Shown: one piece after another, positions 44,296 through 53,278 of the stretch | How positions within the stretch are numbered: position 1 is the first letter of the stretch | How the letters are laid out: every line of letters begins with the position of its first letter | NCBI RefSeq assembly: GCF_900156575.1 | Contig: NZ_FTNY01000004.1 | Coordinates: 124,001 to 188,000 of the forward strand | Reading direction: 5' to 3' | Source: Chryseobacterium shigense | Lineage (GTDB): Bacteria; Bacteroidota; Bacteroidia; Flavobacteriales; Weeksellaceae | DNA length: 64,000 nucleotides | Made by a program: the position numbers and the translations under genes | The notes under the pieces: generated by a model | What the model was told of the DNA's origin: nothing | Seen by the model: the letters and a program-made list of their open reading frames with translations, nothing else | Databases searched by the model: none

Positions 44296-45186
44296 TTAGG
44301 AGAAGAAATCCGACATTCTGGGAAGCCCGGTCTGTGAACCTTTCCCTCCGGAAACCCTTGAAGAAACCTCATTCCCGAATTTCACACAGTTTTCGATGGT
44401 ATTTCCATGGCAGAGTGCTACGGCAAATCCTGAAATAAATGCATCACCCATTCCCATTTTGTAAACGGTTTCATCCTTGTCATTTCTGTAATACTTCATT
44501 TCTGCTCCATCAAAATAGATCGTCGAATTGGTATCGTCTCTTACAAAAACTTTATTGACATATTTTTTAAGAATTTCTTCTCTCTTTTCTTCTCCGAAAA
44601 CAGTATGAAGTTCGCTGCTTTTTGCAACAATAAAATCTACGTTTTCAATAATTCCTTCACTTATTTTCATGGCTGGTGAAGCATAAAGTCCTACTTTTTT
44701 ACCGTATTTTTTTGCCTTTCTGATGGTATATTCTACCACTTCCATGGCCACTTCAAGCTGAACTAAAATAAGATCTACCGTATGGAAATACCGGTCTGCT
44801 TCTTCGATGTGCTGTATACTCAAACATTTATTAGCTGCAGGAACCACGACAATAGCTGCACTGCCATGACTGGTGGTAACATAGGCTGTTCCTGTGGATT
44901 CCATATCGGTCTCGTGAACAAAGCCCACATTTACATTTTCACCGACAAGATTTCGCATGATCTGCTGTCCGAGAGGATCCATCCCTACACAGCCAATAAA
45001 ATAAACGCTAGCTCCCAATCTTGCCGTTCCTACCGCCTGATTGGCCCCTTTACCGCCAAAGTAGCTATCTGAATTCACGGCTAAAACCGTTTCATTGGGC
45101 TGAGGTATTTTTTCGGTTTCTAAAACCAGATCTATAGAAGAGCTGCCTACAACAATAATTTTGGGTTGTTCTGATGAGAAGTTCAT
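44296..45186 (-). CDS. Ribokinase-like PfkB-family sugar kinase
   Basis: The 296-residue protein has IIVVGSSSIDLVLET, the substrate loop YFGGKGANQAVGTARLGA, and the ATP/anion-hole motif KMGMGDAFISGFAVAL, whose Asp is the catalytic base. These are the two PfkB signatures in normal spacing. Ribokinase phosphorylates ribose to ribose 5-phosphate; the GGKGANQA loop fits that substrate, but no ribose transporter is nearby. It is a member of the minus-strand run behind valS and has a short hairpin after the stop. Confidence 0.85.
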   Translation of the reverse strand: MNFSSEQPKIIVVGSSSIDLVLETEKIPQPNETVLAVNSDSYFGGKGANQAVGTARLGASVYFIGCVGMDPLGQQIMRNLVGENVNVGFVHETDMESTGTAYVTTSHGSAAIVVVPAANKCLSIQHIEEADRYFHTVDLILVQLEVAMEVVEYTIRKAKKYGKKVGLYASPAMKISEGIIENVDFIVAKSSELHTVFGEEKREEILKKYVNKVFVRDDTNSTIYFDGAEMKYYRNDKDETVYKMGMGDAFISGFAVALCHGNTIENCVKFGNEVSSRVSGGKGSQTGLPRMSDFFS

Positions 45187-45252
45187 TGGTGTTTTTATGT
45201 TAGTTTAATATAATCAATTCAGAAAACTAAGTTTCAAAAATAACTAAATTAA

Positions 45253-45888
45253 TTAACTTATCTCAATAAATTCAGTAATTATCTTCACAGGATTGTGATC
45301 TTTATCATAGCCAATATAGCTGGCATAAAAACCTTCGCCATATCCGGTTTCAAAAGCGAAAATAGTTCCCGGATGCTCATCTGCCGGCTTCAGGAATGCA
45401 TACTGATCGATCGCTCCTTTCTCATCAAAGAAATATTCATGGAAAAACTCTTCATAGATTCCCATGAAATCTGCCCCCTTGCTGTGATAGAGTCTATTTT
45501 CAAGTTCATTGAGACTATTTTGGGTATCTGCATCCATAAGACAGCCCATTCCGCTTTCTACAGGATATCCAAAAATTTCCTCTTCAGCAAGATCCTTCAC
45601 ATTCTGTCCTGCGGTTACCGCCATTTCCCATGCTGTGATGTCTGTATTGCTGAAAATGATTTCTGCATACGCTACACAGTTACTTTCTCTTTCTTTATGG
45701 AGTAAAACAGAAAAATCTCCTTTTGGAAATTCTGTAGTGAAAGGCTGCATATCATTGGTGATCACCGGATCACAGGCTACCAGCTTTCCACTTGAAAGGT
45801 AGATTTTCCCAACTTCAAAGCTTTCCAGCAAAGGATTCTCTACGAAGTTTTTTGAGAATAGTTTTTTTATGTTTTCTAGGTGTGTCAT
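45253..45888 (-). CDS. DUF4241-family protein
   Basis: This 211-residue acidic protein resembles the DUF4241 group: GKIYLSSGKLVACDPV near the N-terminus, YPVESGMGCLMDADTQ in the middle, and a C-terminal FETGYGEGFYASYIGYDKDHNPV. Members are found beside polymorphic-toxin immunity genes and alone in many genomes. No toxin gene is adjacent here. It starts ten bases after the small gene 45899-46213. No catalytic residues are evident. Confidence 0.75.
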   Translation of the reverse strand: MTHLENIKKLFSKNFVENPLLESFEVGKIYLSSGKLVACDPVITNDMQPFTTEFPKGDFSVLLHKERESNCVAYAEIIFSNTDITAWEMAVTAGQNVKDLAEEEIFGYPVESGMGCLMDADTQNSLNELENRLYHSKGADFMGIYEEFFHEYFFDEKGAIDQYAFLKPADEHPGTIFAFETGYGEGFYASYIGYDKDHNPVKIITEFIEIS

Positions 45889-45898
45889 TTATTCTTAA

Positions 45899-46213
45899 TT
45901 AATCTTCACCACTCAGTGTGATGTATACGTTCTCGTCGGCCACATTCTGACAAAACAAAATATCATTCATTTCTTCTTCAGAGCTTTCGATTATTATAAG
46001 TTGATAGATTTTAGGGTCATTAGCCATTTCAATATCTTCCGTGGAGGAAATCCTGGCAGAAATTGCCAAACTTGAATTTAAAACAATATTTATATAATTG
46101 TTTTCTATTAAACTTCCTTCCAGAAGTTCTCCAATCAGGTAAAACTCTTTCTTTTTCCTGATTGTAAAACTACGAATGACCCTAAAAGTCCCAACTTTAT
46201 CTTTAAAGTTCAC
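45899..46213 (-). CDS. Small hypothetical protein overlapping valS, GTG start
   Basis: The 104-residue protein (NFKDKVGTFRVIRSFTIRKKKEFYLIGELLEGSL...) appears to be a small beta-barrel-like domain of the KOW/OB size range with an acidic end. It starts with GTG in the sequence TAGTG, where the TAG is the valS stop. That one-base overlap suggests translational coupling to valS. No in-frame ATG exists near the start. The function is unknown; the pattern of beta strands resembles translation-factor domain II, but only weakly. Confidence 0.65.
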   Translation of the reverse strand: MNFKDKVGTFRVIRSFTIRKKKEFYLIGELLEGSLIENNYINIVLNSSLAISARISSTEDIEMANDPKIYQLIIIESSEEEMNDILFCQNVADENVYITLSGED

Positions 46214-48828
46214 TACAAACTTTTCAGTTTCTCTTCTAAAATAATAATTTTATCCTGAGCATCTTTTTGCTTCTGGCGCTCAACCTCTACAATTTCAGGT
46301 TTGGCATTGGCTACAAATTTTTCATTGGAGAGTTTCTTGTCAACAGAAATCAGGAATCCTTTTAAATAAGTTAATTCTTCTTCCGTTTTCTTTTTCTCTT
46401 CTCCTAAATCTAAATTCTCGCTCAGAGGAATAGAAACTTCAGTCGCCCCTACCAGAAACGTAAAGCTTGGCTTGTCTGTTTTTTCACCAAAATGAATGTC
46501 TGCCACATTGGCTAATTTTCTGATTACCGCTTCGTTTTCAAAATTTGAAGCACCAGTATAAACCTCTACTGCTTCTCTAGGAGAAATTCCTTTCGTCTGG
46601 CGGTAATTTCTTATTCCTGAAATAATCTCTTCAGCGGTTTCGAAGTTTTTAATAATCTCTTCATTAAATTCTCCGGCTTTTTTCTGCTGAGCAATGACCA
46701 AAGCTTCATCAGTACTTCTTTCAGAAATCAATTGCCAGATTTCTTCGGATTGGAAAGGCATAAACGGATGCAGAAGTTTCATCAGATCTTCAAAGAAAAT
46801 AACGGTTCTGTTATAAACTTGTTTAGAAATTCCTTCTCCATAGTTAGGCTTGATGGCTTCAAGGTACCAACCACAAAAATCATCCCAAATCAGTTTATAA
46901 ATTAAATGAAGGGCATCAGAGATTCTGAATTTCTCAAACTGCTGGTCAATTTCCGCAATCGTCTTATTTAGTTTATGATCAAACCATTCAATAGCTTGTT
47001 GGTCTGCATCATTCAATGGTTTGTCTTCATGATTCCACATGTTGATCAAACGGAAAGCACTCCAGATTTTCGTCATGAAATTTCTTCCCTGAACCATCAG
47101 GTCTTCATCAAATAATAAATCATTTCCTGCAGGGGCACTTAAAAGACTTCCTACACGAACACCATCTGCCCCATATTTAGAAATCAGATCTAAAGGATCA
47201 GGTGAGTTGCCTAATTGCTTAGACATCTTTCTTCTTTGCTTATCTCTTACAATACCTGTAAAATAAACATTTTTAAAGGGAACTTCTTTTCTGTATTCCA
47301 ATCCGGCCATGATCATTCTGGCTACCCAGAAGAAAATAATATCCGGACCTGTGACCAAGTCTGATGTAGGATAATAATAGTTGATATCTTTATTTTCAGG
47401 ATCAATCAATCCATCGAAAACAGACATAGGCCACAACCATGATGAGAACCAGGTGTCAAGAGCATCTCCGTCTTGTTTTAGATCAGATGTTCCGAGATCC
47501 GGGTTTCCTGTTTTTTCTGTGGCTAAAGCTAGAGCATCCTCTATATTTTCTGCAACTACAAAATCATTTTCTCCCTCTCCATAGTAGAATGCAGGAATCT
47601 GCTGTCCCCACCAAAGCTGACGGGAAATATTCCAGTCACGGATGTTTTCCATCCAGTGTTTGTAGGTATTTTTAAACTTCTCAGGATAAAATTTAACCTC
47701 ATCATCCATTACTACATCCAAAGCGGGTTTAGCAATTTCAGACATTTTCAGAAACCACTGAACTGAAACTTTAGGCTCAATAACCGCGCCTGTTCTTTCT
47801 GATGTCCCTACTTTATTTACGTAATCTTCTGCTTTTAACAAAAGATCATTTTCCTCTAATTCTTTTGCAATCTGCTTTCTTACGTCAAATCTATTCTTAC
47901 CTGCATAATGCAAACCGTGCTCGTTAAGATTTCCGTCGTCATCCAAAGCATCAATCATTTTCAACTGATGTTTCTGCCCGATCTCGTAGTCATTAGTGTC
48001 ATGAGCAGGGGTAATTTTCAATGCTCCGGTTCCGAATTCAATATCTACATATTCGTCTTCGATGATAGGAATTACTCTGCCAACGATCGGTACGATTACA
48101 TTCTTCCCTTTCAGGTGAGCATATCTTTCGTCATTGGGATTGATACATACCGCAGTATCCCCGAAAATGGTCTCGGGACGGGTAGTTGCAACGGATAAGA
48201 ACTCTTCTGTTCCTTCTATTTTATATTTCAGGAAGTATAATTTTCCGTTTTGCTCTTTAAATATTACCTCTTCATCGGAGATATTGGTTTTTGCTTCAGG
48301 ATCCCAGTTAACCATTCTGTAGCCTCTGTAGATCAATCCTTTATTGTATAAATCTACAAAGCTTTTGATTACCTGCTGAGACATTTTATCTTCCAGCGTA
48401 AAACGGGTTCTGTCCCAATCACAAGAGCAGCCCAACTTTTTTAACTGCTCAAGGATGGTTCCTCCATATTTATCGGTCCAGTCCCAGGCATGTTTTAAGA
48501 ATTCTTCACGGGTAATATCAGATTTACTGATCCCTTCTGACTTCAGTTTAGCAACAACTTTGGCTTCAGTGGCAATTGAAGCGTGATCTGTGCCCGGAAT
48601 CCAGCAGGCATTAAAGCCCTGCATTCTTGCACGGCGGACGAGAACATCTTGAATGGTATTGTTCAGCATATGTCCCATGTGTAATATCCCCGTTACATTA
48701 GGCGGAGGAATTACCACAGTATATGGTGGTTTCTCATTAGGCTCTGAATGGAAATATTTGTTTTCCATCCAGAAGTTGTACCATTTCTGTTCAGTTTCCT
48801 GTGGATTGTACTTTTCTGAAATCTGCAT
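46213..48828 (-). CDS. valS: Valyl-tRNA synthetase
   Basis: The 871-residue class I synthetase has the HIGH motif as PPNVTGILHMGHML, the KMSKS motif as DKQRRKMSKQLGNSPDP, and the editing domain between them (TTRPETIFGDTAV). It ends in a coiled-coil domain (EEELTYLKGFLISVDKKLSNEKF). It charges tRNA-Val in the cytoplasm. Length and motifs are normal for Bacteroidota. The TATTTTTG element 30 bases before the ATG is a good promoter candidate. The gene leads a run of minus-strand genes. Confidence 0.97.
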   Translation of the reverse strand: MQISEKYNPQETEQKWYNFWMENKYFHSEPNEKPPYTVVIPPPNVTGILHMGHMLNNTIQDVLVRRARMQGFNACWIPGTDHASIATEAKVVAKLKSEGISKSDITREEFLKHAWDWTDKYGGTILEQLKKLGCSCDWDRTRFTLEDKMSQQVIKSFVDLYNKGLIYRGYRMVNWDPEAKTNISDEEVIFKEQNGKLYFLKYKIEGTEEFLSVATTRPETIFGDTAVCINPNDERYAHLKGKNVIVPIVGRVIPIIEDEYVDIEFGTGALKITPAHDTNDYEIGQKHQLKMIDALDDDGNLNEHGLHYAGKNRFDVRKQIAKELEENDLLLKAEDYVNKVGTSERTGAVIEPKVSVQWFLKMSEIAKPALDVVMDDEVKFYPEKFKNTYKHWMENIRDWNISRQLWWGQQIPAFYYGEGENDFVVAENIEDALALATEKTGNPDLGTSDLKQDGDALDTWFSSWLWPMSVFDGLIDPENKDINYYYPTSDLVTGPDIIFFWVARMIMAGLEYRKEVPFKNVYFTGIVRDKQRRKMSKQLGNSPDPLDLISKYGADGVRVGSLLSAPAGNDLLFDEDLMVQGRNFMTKIWSAFRLINMWNHEDKPLNDADQQAIEWFDHKLNKTIAEIDQQFEKFRISDALHLIYKLIWDDFCGWYLEAIKPNYGEGISKQVYNRTVIFFEDLMKLLHPFMPFQSEEIWQLISERSTDEALVIAQQKKAGEFNEEIIKNFETAEEIISGIRNYRQTKGISPREAVEVYTGASNFENEAVIRKLANVADIHFGEKTDKPSFTFLVGATEVSIPLSENLDLGEEKKKTEEELTYLKGFLISVDKKLSNEKFVANAKPEIVEVERQKQKDAQDKIIILEEKLKSL

Positions 48829-48857
48829 AAAATTCTATTTCTTTTGCTTACAATTTG

Positions 48858-48865
48858 CAAAAATA
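48858..48865 (-). promoter_or_regulatory. Bacteroidota -7 element (TATTTTTG) of valS
   Basis: TATTTTTG on the minus strand matches TAnnTTTG and would give a leader of about 23 bases. It faces the DUF1573 promoter 42 bases away. Confidence 0.5.
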
Positions 48866-48907
48866 GTCTAAAGAAAAAAAATTTTAAGTATGAATTAAAA
48901 TAATTTT

Positions 48908-48915
48908 TAACTTTG
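48908..48915 (+). promoter_or_regulatory. Bacteroidota -7 element (TAACTTTG) of the DUF1573 gene
   Basis: TAACTTTG matches TAnnTTTG, 42 bases before the ATG at 48958. The upstream TTG is not clear. Confidence 0.5.
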
Positions 48916-48957
48916 TTTCTCAAAATTTATCTAACAAACATATTAACATTCAAGAAT

Positions 48958-49422
48958 ATGAAAAAATTAATTGCAGGAATTGCATTATTTGGAACATTTG
49001 CATTGGCATCTGCACAGACTATTACATTTGATAAAACTACATTTGACTATGGTACGATCAAGCCAAGTGCAGATGGTACAAGATTTTTCACTGTAACCAA
49101 TACAGGTGACAAACCTTTGATTCTTTCCAATGTAAAGCCTTCTTGCGGATGTACAACTCCTGAGTTCAGCCAGGATCCTATCATGCCAGGAAAGTCTGCT
49201 AAAATTAAAGTAGGATACAACACTACTCTTAACGGACCTTTCAACAAGATGATTGAGGTTTTCTCTAATGACCCGGCTAACAGCAGAAGTGTTATCTATA
49301 TCAAAGGAAATGTAGATGCCAGCGCTCCTGAACCGAAGCCATTGACAGCTGAAGAGCAGAAAGCAGCAGCTAAAGCTGAAAAAAAAGCAGCTAAACTTGC
49401 AAAAAAAGCAGCAGCAAAGTAA
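48958..49422 (+). CDS. Secreted DUF1573 (ASPM/SPD-2/Hydin-like) protein
   Basis: From the ATG at 48958 the protein has 154 residues: a signal peptide (GIALFGTFALASAQ), a DUF1573 immunoglobulin-like domain (FDKTTFDYGTIKPSADGTRFFTVTNTGDKPL...PSCGCTTPEFSQDPI), and a Lys/Ala tail (AEKKAAKLAKKAAAK). The CGC pair in PSCGCT is typical of the family. These proteins are common in Bacteroidota envelopes with no settled role. The gene is divergent from valS and ends in a hairpin, a single-gene unit. Confidence 0.82.
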   Translation: MKKLIAGIALFGTFALASAQTITFDKTTFDYGTIKPSADGTRFFTVTNTGDKPLILSNVKPSCGCTTPEFSQDPIMPGKSAKIKVGYNTTLNGPFNKMIEVFSNDPANSRSVIYIKGNVDASAPEPKPLTAEEQKAAAKAEKKAAKLAKKAAAK

Positions 49423-49445
49423 TCTCTACTCAAAAAAAATAAAGG

Positions 49446-49468
49446 AACCGTCTCCATTGGAGGCGGTT
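49446..49468 (+). terminator. Terminator after the DUF1573 gene
   Basis: AACCGTCTCC pairs with GGAGGCGGTT around ATT (one G-U pair), followed by TTTTTTATT. Confidence 0.8.
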
Positions 49469-49649
49469 TTTTTATTACATTTAAATAAGATATCAGAAAT
49501 TATAGGCTAGATTTGAGATGTCAGACATCAGATGTCAAACTTTGGAGCTAGAAATCAGAGGTTAGTTAGAGATTCTCTATTGATGTAGTAATCTCTCAAT
49601 CTTTAATCTTTTCAATCATTAAATTTTACAATCATTAAATATATAATAT

Positions 49650-50519
49650 ATGGACACCAATTTCTCAGATGACTTCCTGGTAAAGGGAAAATTTTCAATA
49701 AAAAAAAGCTCAACAGCCTATGAAGGAAAGCTGACCAAAGAGGAAGGAGTGCAGCTATTAATCAAAGAGAAAGAAAAACTCCGTGAGCTGCAGGAAAAAA
49801 TGTATGCCGACGGCAGCCAGTCTCTTCTGGTCATCCTTCAAGCCATGGATGCAGCAGGAAAAGACAGTTTGATAGAACATGTTTTCGGCGGAGTAAATCC
49901 ACAAGGCTGTAATGTAACCAGCTTTAAAACACCTAGTTCCAAAGAGTATTCTCACGATTTTCTATGGAGGCATTATCTTGCGCTTCCCCAGAAAGGAATG
50001 ATCGGGATCTTCAACAGGTCGCACTATGAAAGTGTTTTGGTATGTAAAGTTCATCCTGAATATAACCTCAGCGAAAAGACATGGTCCTCAGTAAAGGATT
50101 TTGATGATAAGTTCTGGAAAAACAGGTATGAAAGCATCCGGAATTTTGAACAGCACCTTGCTCAAAACGGAACGACTATTGTAAAAATATTTTTAAATGT
50201 CTCTAAAGGTGAGCAAAAGAAAAGATTATTGGACAGAATCAATGAACAGGAGAAAAACTGGAAATTTTCTGCGGCTGATCTTCCGGAGAGAGCATTATTC
50301 CCACAATATATGGAAGCTTATGAAACAGCGATCAACGAAACATCAAAAGACCATGCCCCCTGGTATGTACTTCCGGCAGACAACAAATGGTTTGCAAGAG
50401 TAGCAGCTGTACAGATCATTATTGATACTCTTGAAAAGATGAATCTCAAATATCCTGAACTGGGCGAAAAAGAAAAATCAGAACTTGATAAAGCTAAAAA
50501 AACACTTGACAGTGAATAA
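49650..50519 (+). CDS. Polyphosphate kinase 2 family protein
   Basis: The 289-residue protein has a Walker A-like VILQAMDAAGKDSLIEHVFGG near residue 60, the family Walker B GIFNRSHYESVLV, and a lid segment KNRYESIRNFEQHL. It belongs to the single-domain PPK2 family, which transfers phosphate between polyphosphate and nucleotides; its length is typical. Class (AMP or ADP substrate) cannot be fixed by eye, though the single domain and sequence look like class III. The stretch before it (49469-49649) has short repeats but no gene. Confidence 0.88.
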   Translation: MDTNFSDDFLVKGKFSIKKSSTAYEGKLTKEEGVQLLIKEKEKLRELQEKMYADGSQSLLVILQAMDAAGKDSLIEHVFGGVNPQGCNVTSFKTPSSKEYSHDFLWRHYLALPQKGMIGIFNRSHYESVLVCKVHPEYNLSEKTWSSVKDFDDKFWKNRYESIRNFEQHLAQNGTTIVKIFLNVSKGEQKKRLLDRINEQEKNWKFSAADLPERALFPQYMEAYETAINETSKDHAPWYVLPADNKWFARVAAVQIIIDTLEKMNLKYPELGEKEKSELDKAKKTLDSE

Positions 50520-50586
50520 CAAATAGATGTAAAATATTATACAACAACTATGTAATAGTAAATAAATTTAACCATCAAGACACCAA

Positions 50587-50612
50587 AACGTGAATAATTT
50601 ATTGTTCACGTT
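50587..50612 (+). terminator. Terminator after the PPK2 gene
   Basis: AACGTGAA pairs with TTCACGTT around a ten-base AT loop, followed by GTTTTTTTTT. It isolates the lipoprotein array that follows. Confidence 0.75.
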
Positions 50613-50672
50613 GTTTTTTTTTATACATTTATCAAAAATTAACATTTCATCACGAATCATTAAACTTTAACT

Positions 50673-51050
50673 ATGAAAAAACATTTATTATTATCAGCAA
50701 TCGCTGTAATAAGTCTTCTTTCCTGTAACAATGAGGGAACAGCCGTCAATACTATACAAAGTATGAAGACTCCACAAATGGAGAATTTCGACAAAGCTTT
50801 TAAAAGTCTTGGTGATCCTCAGAACAGACCTACCGAGGAGGAAAAGCAAAGAAATACCTCTGAACTGAGCGACCGAAGAAAGGCTCTTCTGGTACCGGCA
50901 TCCAAAGAACTTATCCTTTCATCGGGTATTACAGAAGCTGAAATGACCAGAAAAACCGGCAATGACATGAGCCAGATTATTGTATGGGCTACCCAAATCT
51001 ACATGCAGAAAAGTGACGAGATCCGTAAAAACTTAAAATCTGAGAAATAG
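50673..51050 (+). CDS. Array lipoprotein L1
   Basis: A 125-residue lipoprotein with signal ending ISLLSC (Cys18). The mature body is helical and highly charged; it runs KTPQMENFDKAFKSLGDPQN, then a stretch rich in Glu, Lys and Arg, then ITEAEMTRKTGNDMSQIIVW to a Lys-rich end. From residue 31 it is nearly invariant among five copies; L1 differs most (EEKQRN for EERKRN, ILSSG for ILSTG, NLKSEK). I know no family for it. It probably sits on a membrane facing the periplasm or the cell surface. It ends three bases before S1, which implies coexpression. Confidence 0.85.
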   Translation: MKKHLLLSAIAVISLLSCNNEGTAVNTIQSMKTPQMENFDKAFKSLGDPQNRPTEEEKQRNTSELSDRRKALLVPASKELILSSGITEAEMTRKTGNDMSQIIVWATQIYMQKSDEIRKNLKSEK

Positions 51051-51053
51051 ATC

Positions 51054-51596
51054 ATGAAAAAGCTTTTACTATTGCTCGGCATGTGTTCGCTTTCTTCAGC
51101 CTATGCTCAGGGAGGAATGCTGATCATTCAGAATTTCACTACCAACTATGATTTCCACGGAACTATCTATGCGAACAATACTTTAGGAGGATGCTATCCA
51201 ATGATTAGCTCCAGAGATCCTGATGCTATTGTAATACCGGCAGGCGCTACTGCAAAATATGAGAACTATAGAGATCAGTTTAATACGTCCTCTTATCCGG
51301 TGTCTATGTGGAATGTAACTTTATCTCCGGGATCTTCATCGCCTCCAAGATTGTGGAGTCACGGAAGTCTTATTCCGGGTGGCGTTATTTCTAATAATAC
51401 CCAATGGTCTATGTCTAAATTCCAGATGTATCATGCCGGCACTTCAGTACCTGAAACCTATTTTAACGGAGATATTGGAGGAACGGCTTTACCCTGTAAT
51501 ACTGCTCCAGATACCGTTACTACAGCGTGGGGAGATGCCAAGTGGTTCACCATCACTTCCGGAGCGGACGTATACACTTACCTAATCATTCAATAA
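51054..51596 (+). CDS. Array secreted protein S1 (type I, two conserved cysteines)
   Basis: A 180-residue protein with a signal peptide ending SSAYAQ. The mature part is rich in Tyr, Asn, Ser and Gly and looks all-beta. It shows the array family blocks: GGMLIIQNFTTNYDFHG, GGCYPMISS, ENYRDQFNTSSYPVSMWNV, LIPGGVISNNTQWSMSKFQMY and a final TYLIIQ. The two mature cysteines (GGCYP and LPCNT) recur in all type I members and may form a disulfide. There is no catalytic motif, anchor or T9SS sorting domain. It is separated from L1 by three bases and from S2 by twelve. Confidence 0.8.
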   Translation: MKKLLLLLGMCSLSSAYAQGGMLIIQNFTTNYDFHGTIYANNTLGGCYPMISSRDPDAIVIPAGATAKYENYRDQFNTSSYPVSMWNVTLSPGSSSPPRLWSHGSLIPGGVISNNTQWSMSKFQMYHAGTSVPETYFNGDIGGTALPCNTAPDTVTTAWGDAKWFTITSGADVYTYLIIQ

Positions 51597-51608
51597 ACTT
51601 TTATTACT

Positions 51609-52136
51609 ATGAAAAAGATAACATTACTTTTATCAGCACTGGCGGGAGTTCTTTCCTTTGCCCAAACTTCTCCTTTAGTGATACAAAATTACAGTTCCTA
51701 TGATGCCGTAGGAAGACTTCGCACCGGTACAGCAGGGACATCAGGTCCTTATATGTATGCCGCACCCAACCCTCCTTACGGTTCGTACACCGTACCTGCT
51801 GGAGCTATTACCCAATATAATACATTCAGTACTTCGGGGACGGCCTCTGTACCTATCACGACATGGTACGTAGGAGATGCTACCAATCCGGCCAACAACG
51901 GAACATATCCTTATAATCATCCTTTCATTGCATCTGTAATGGACCCTTCCAATATATGGGGTGGATTCCATTTCTGGCTGACTGATCCTTCAACAGGAAA
52001 TACGGACACTTATCAGCTGGGAAATCCTTTAGTATACTCAGGATTTACGGCTTCAGGAACGGGTGCTTTTTCAAGTGCGGACTGGTTTACCATAACTACC
52101 CCAAGCGGTCCCACCACTTACCTGCAAATCTTTTAA
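51609..52136 (+). CDS. Array secreted protein S2 (type II, no mature cysteines)
   Basis: A 175-residue protein with signal peptide ending GVLSFAQ. It keeps the family start (LVIQNYSSYDAVGR) and end (SADWFTITTPSGPTTYLQIF). It lacks the CYP and MPGGV blocks; in their place are an Ala/Pro/Tyr-rich stretch, YPYNHPFIASV and WGGFHFWLTDPSTG. It pairs with S3 as a second subfamily without mature cysteines. It follows S1 by twelve bases, and a hairpin terminator comes right after it, so L1-S1-S2 is one transcription unit. Function unknown. Confidence 0.78.
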   Translation: MKKITLLLSALAGVLSFAQTSPLVIQNYSSYDAVGRLRTGTAGTSGPYMYAAPNPPYGSYTVPAGAITQYNTFSTSGTASVPITTWYVGDATNPANNGTYPYNHPFIASVMDPSNIWGGFHFWLTDPSTGNTDTYQLGNPLVYSGFTASGTGAFSSADWFTITTPSGPTTYLQIF

Positions 52137-52141
52137 ATAAA

Positions 52142-52165
52142 AGGCAGCTGTAAAGACGGCTGCCT
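52142..52165 (+). terminator. Terminator inside the array, after S2
   Basis: AGGCAGC pairs with GCTGCCT around a ten-base loop, followed by GTTTTGTTTG. It separates the L1-S1-S2 unit from L2-S3. Confidence 0.65.
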
Positions 52166-52273
52166 GTTTTGTTTGAAAATCATTCATACGGAAAGCAGCT
52201 GTTTTGCTTTCTGAAGATTCTTTATGTCCAAATTCTAAGATCATTTTAATCCCTATTCTAATATAATTTAATC

Positions 52274-52651
52274 ATGAAAAAACTTTTTTTATCGGCTTTT
52301 ATAGCCTTGTTAACATTAGGATCATGCAGCAATGAGAGCTCTGCTGTCCATACTGTGGAAAGTATGAAAACCCCGCAGATGGAAAACTTTGACAAAGCTT
52401 TTAAAAGTCTCGGAGATCCACAGAACAGACCTACTGAAGAGGAAAGAAAAAGAAATACTTCTGAACTGAGTGACAGAAGAAAAGCACTTCTTGTTCCCGC
52501 CTCCAAAGAATTAATCCTTTCCACAGGGATCACAGAAGCAGAAATGACCAGAAAGACAGGGAATGACATGAGCCAGATCATCGTCTGGGCCACCCAGATT
52601 TACCTACAGAAAAGTGATGAGATGCGTAAAAATATCAAATCTGAAAAATAA
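52274..52651 (+). CDS. Array lipoprotein L2
   Basis: A 125-residue copy of the array lipoprotein with signal ending TLGSC (Cys18). Residues 20-30 read NESSAVHTVES, the most divergent of the short variable segment after the lipid Cys. From MKTPQ onward it matches the other copies except YLQKSDEMRKNIKSEK at the end. The 108 bases between the S2 terminator and its ATG must hold its promoter, but no clean TAnnTTTG was seen. S3 follows after 26 bases, the longest lipoprotein-to-partner gap in the array. Confidence 0.85.
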   Translation: MKKLFLSAFIALLTLGSCSNESSAVHTVESMKTPQMENFDKAFKSLGDPQNRPTEEERKRNTSELSDRRKALLVPASKELILSTGITEAEMTRKTGNDMSQIIVWATQIYLQKSDEMRKNIKSEK

Positions 52652-52677
52652 ACATTCACCCTAAATCGAATAACAAA

Positions 52678-53223
52678 ATGAAAAAAGTAAGCATTATTCT
52701 GGGGATTATGGCAGGAATAGGCATTTCTGCACAATCTTCCACATTGGTCATCAATAACTACAGCGGCTATGATGCTGCGGGGAGGTTTATGACGGTCGGC
52801 TCGGCAGGATCCGGATCTTCTCAGCCTCTTATGTATGCCCTTCCCAATGCCCCTTACAGCACGTATACTATTCCTGCGGGAGGCTATACCAAATATGACA
52901 AATTTGATAACACCGGAGGATCTAATCCTATTCCTATTCCGGGTTGGTGGTATATTGATCCTTTGAACAGCGCCAATAACGGAAATTATCCATACAATCA
53001 TCCCATCATCACTGCGGTTACCCCTGTGGATGAGTGGATGGGATTTGCTTTTTCACTTACAGACAGCACGGGATACAGCTATGATACTTTTGAAGTAGGT
53101 GATCCTGTACTTTCGGGAGGTTTCCTGAGCTCCAGCCAGACAGGCCCCAACACCGGTTCTTCTGCAGATTGGTTTACGATCACAACGCCCGGCGGGTTGG
53201 TTACTTATTTCCAGATCTATTAG
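52678..53223 (+). CDS. Array secreted protein S3 (type II)
   Basis: A 181-residue protein with signal peptide ending GIGISAQ and a mature start STLVINNYSGYDAAGRF. It shares with S2 the segments YALPNAPYSTYTIPAGGYTK, YPYNHPIITAV, GFAFSLTDSTGYSYDTFEVG and SSADWFTITTPGGLVTYFQIY. It has no mature cysteines and no PGGV block. It is the only partner of L2. Compared with S2 it differs at a large share of positions, much more than L1 from L2. Function unknown; periplasmic or exported. Confidence 0.78.
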   Translation: MKKVSIILGIMAGIGISAQSSTLVINNYSGYDAAGRFMTVGSAGSGSSQPLMYALPNAPYSTYTIPAGGYTKYDKFDNTGGSNPIPIPGWWYIDPLNSANNGNYPYNHPIITAVTPVDEWMGFAFSLTDSTGYSYDTFEVGDPVLSGGFLSSSQTGPNTGSSADWFTITTPGGLVTYFQIY

Positions 53224-53278
53224 TAACAACCCCACCGATGAACTATCATAAAAACTTTAATTTTTTAAAAATATTTCT

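Noticed and set aside
45253..45888. DUF4241 protein as immunity to a polymorphic toxin
   Set aside because: No toxin or secretion-linked gene is adjacent; it lies in a housekeeping run behind valS.
49490..49649. A regulatory RNA before the PPK2 gene
   Set aside because: Only short direct and inverted repeats (such as GATGTCAGACATC) are present. They resemble degenerate intergenic repeats and no known RNA fold is evident.
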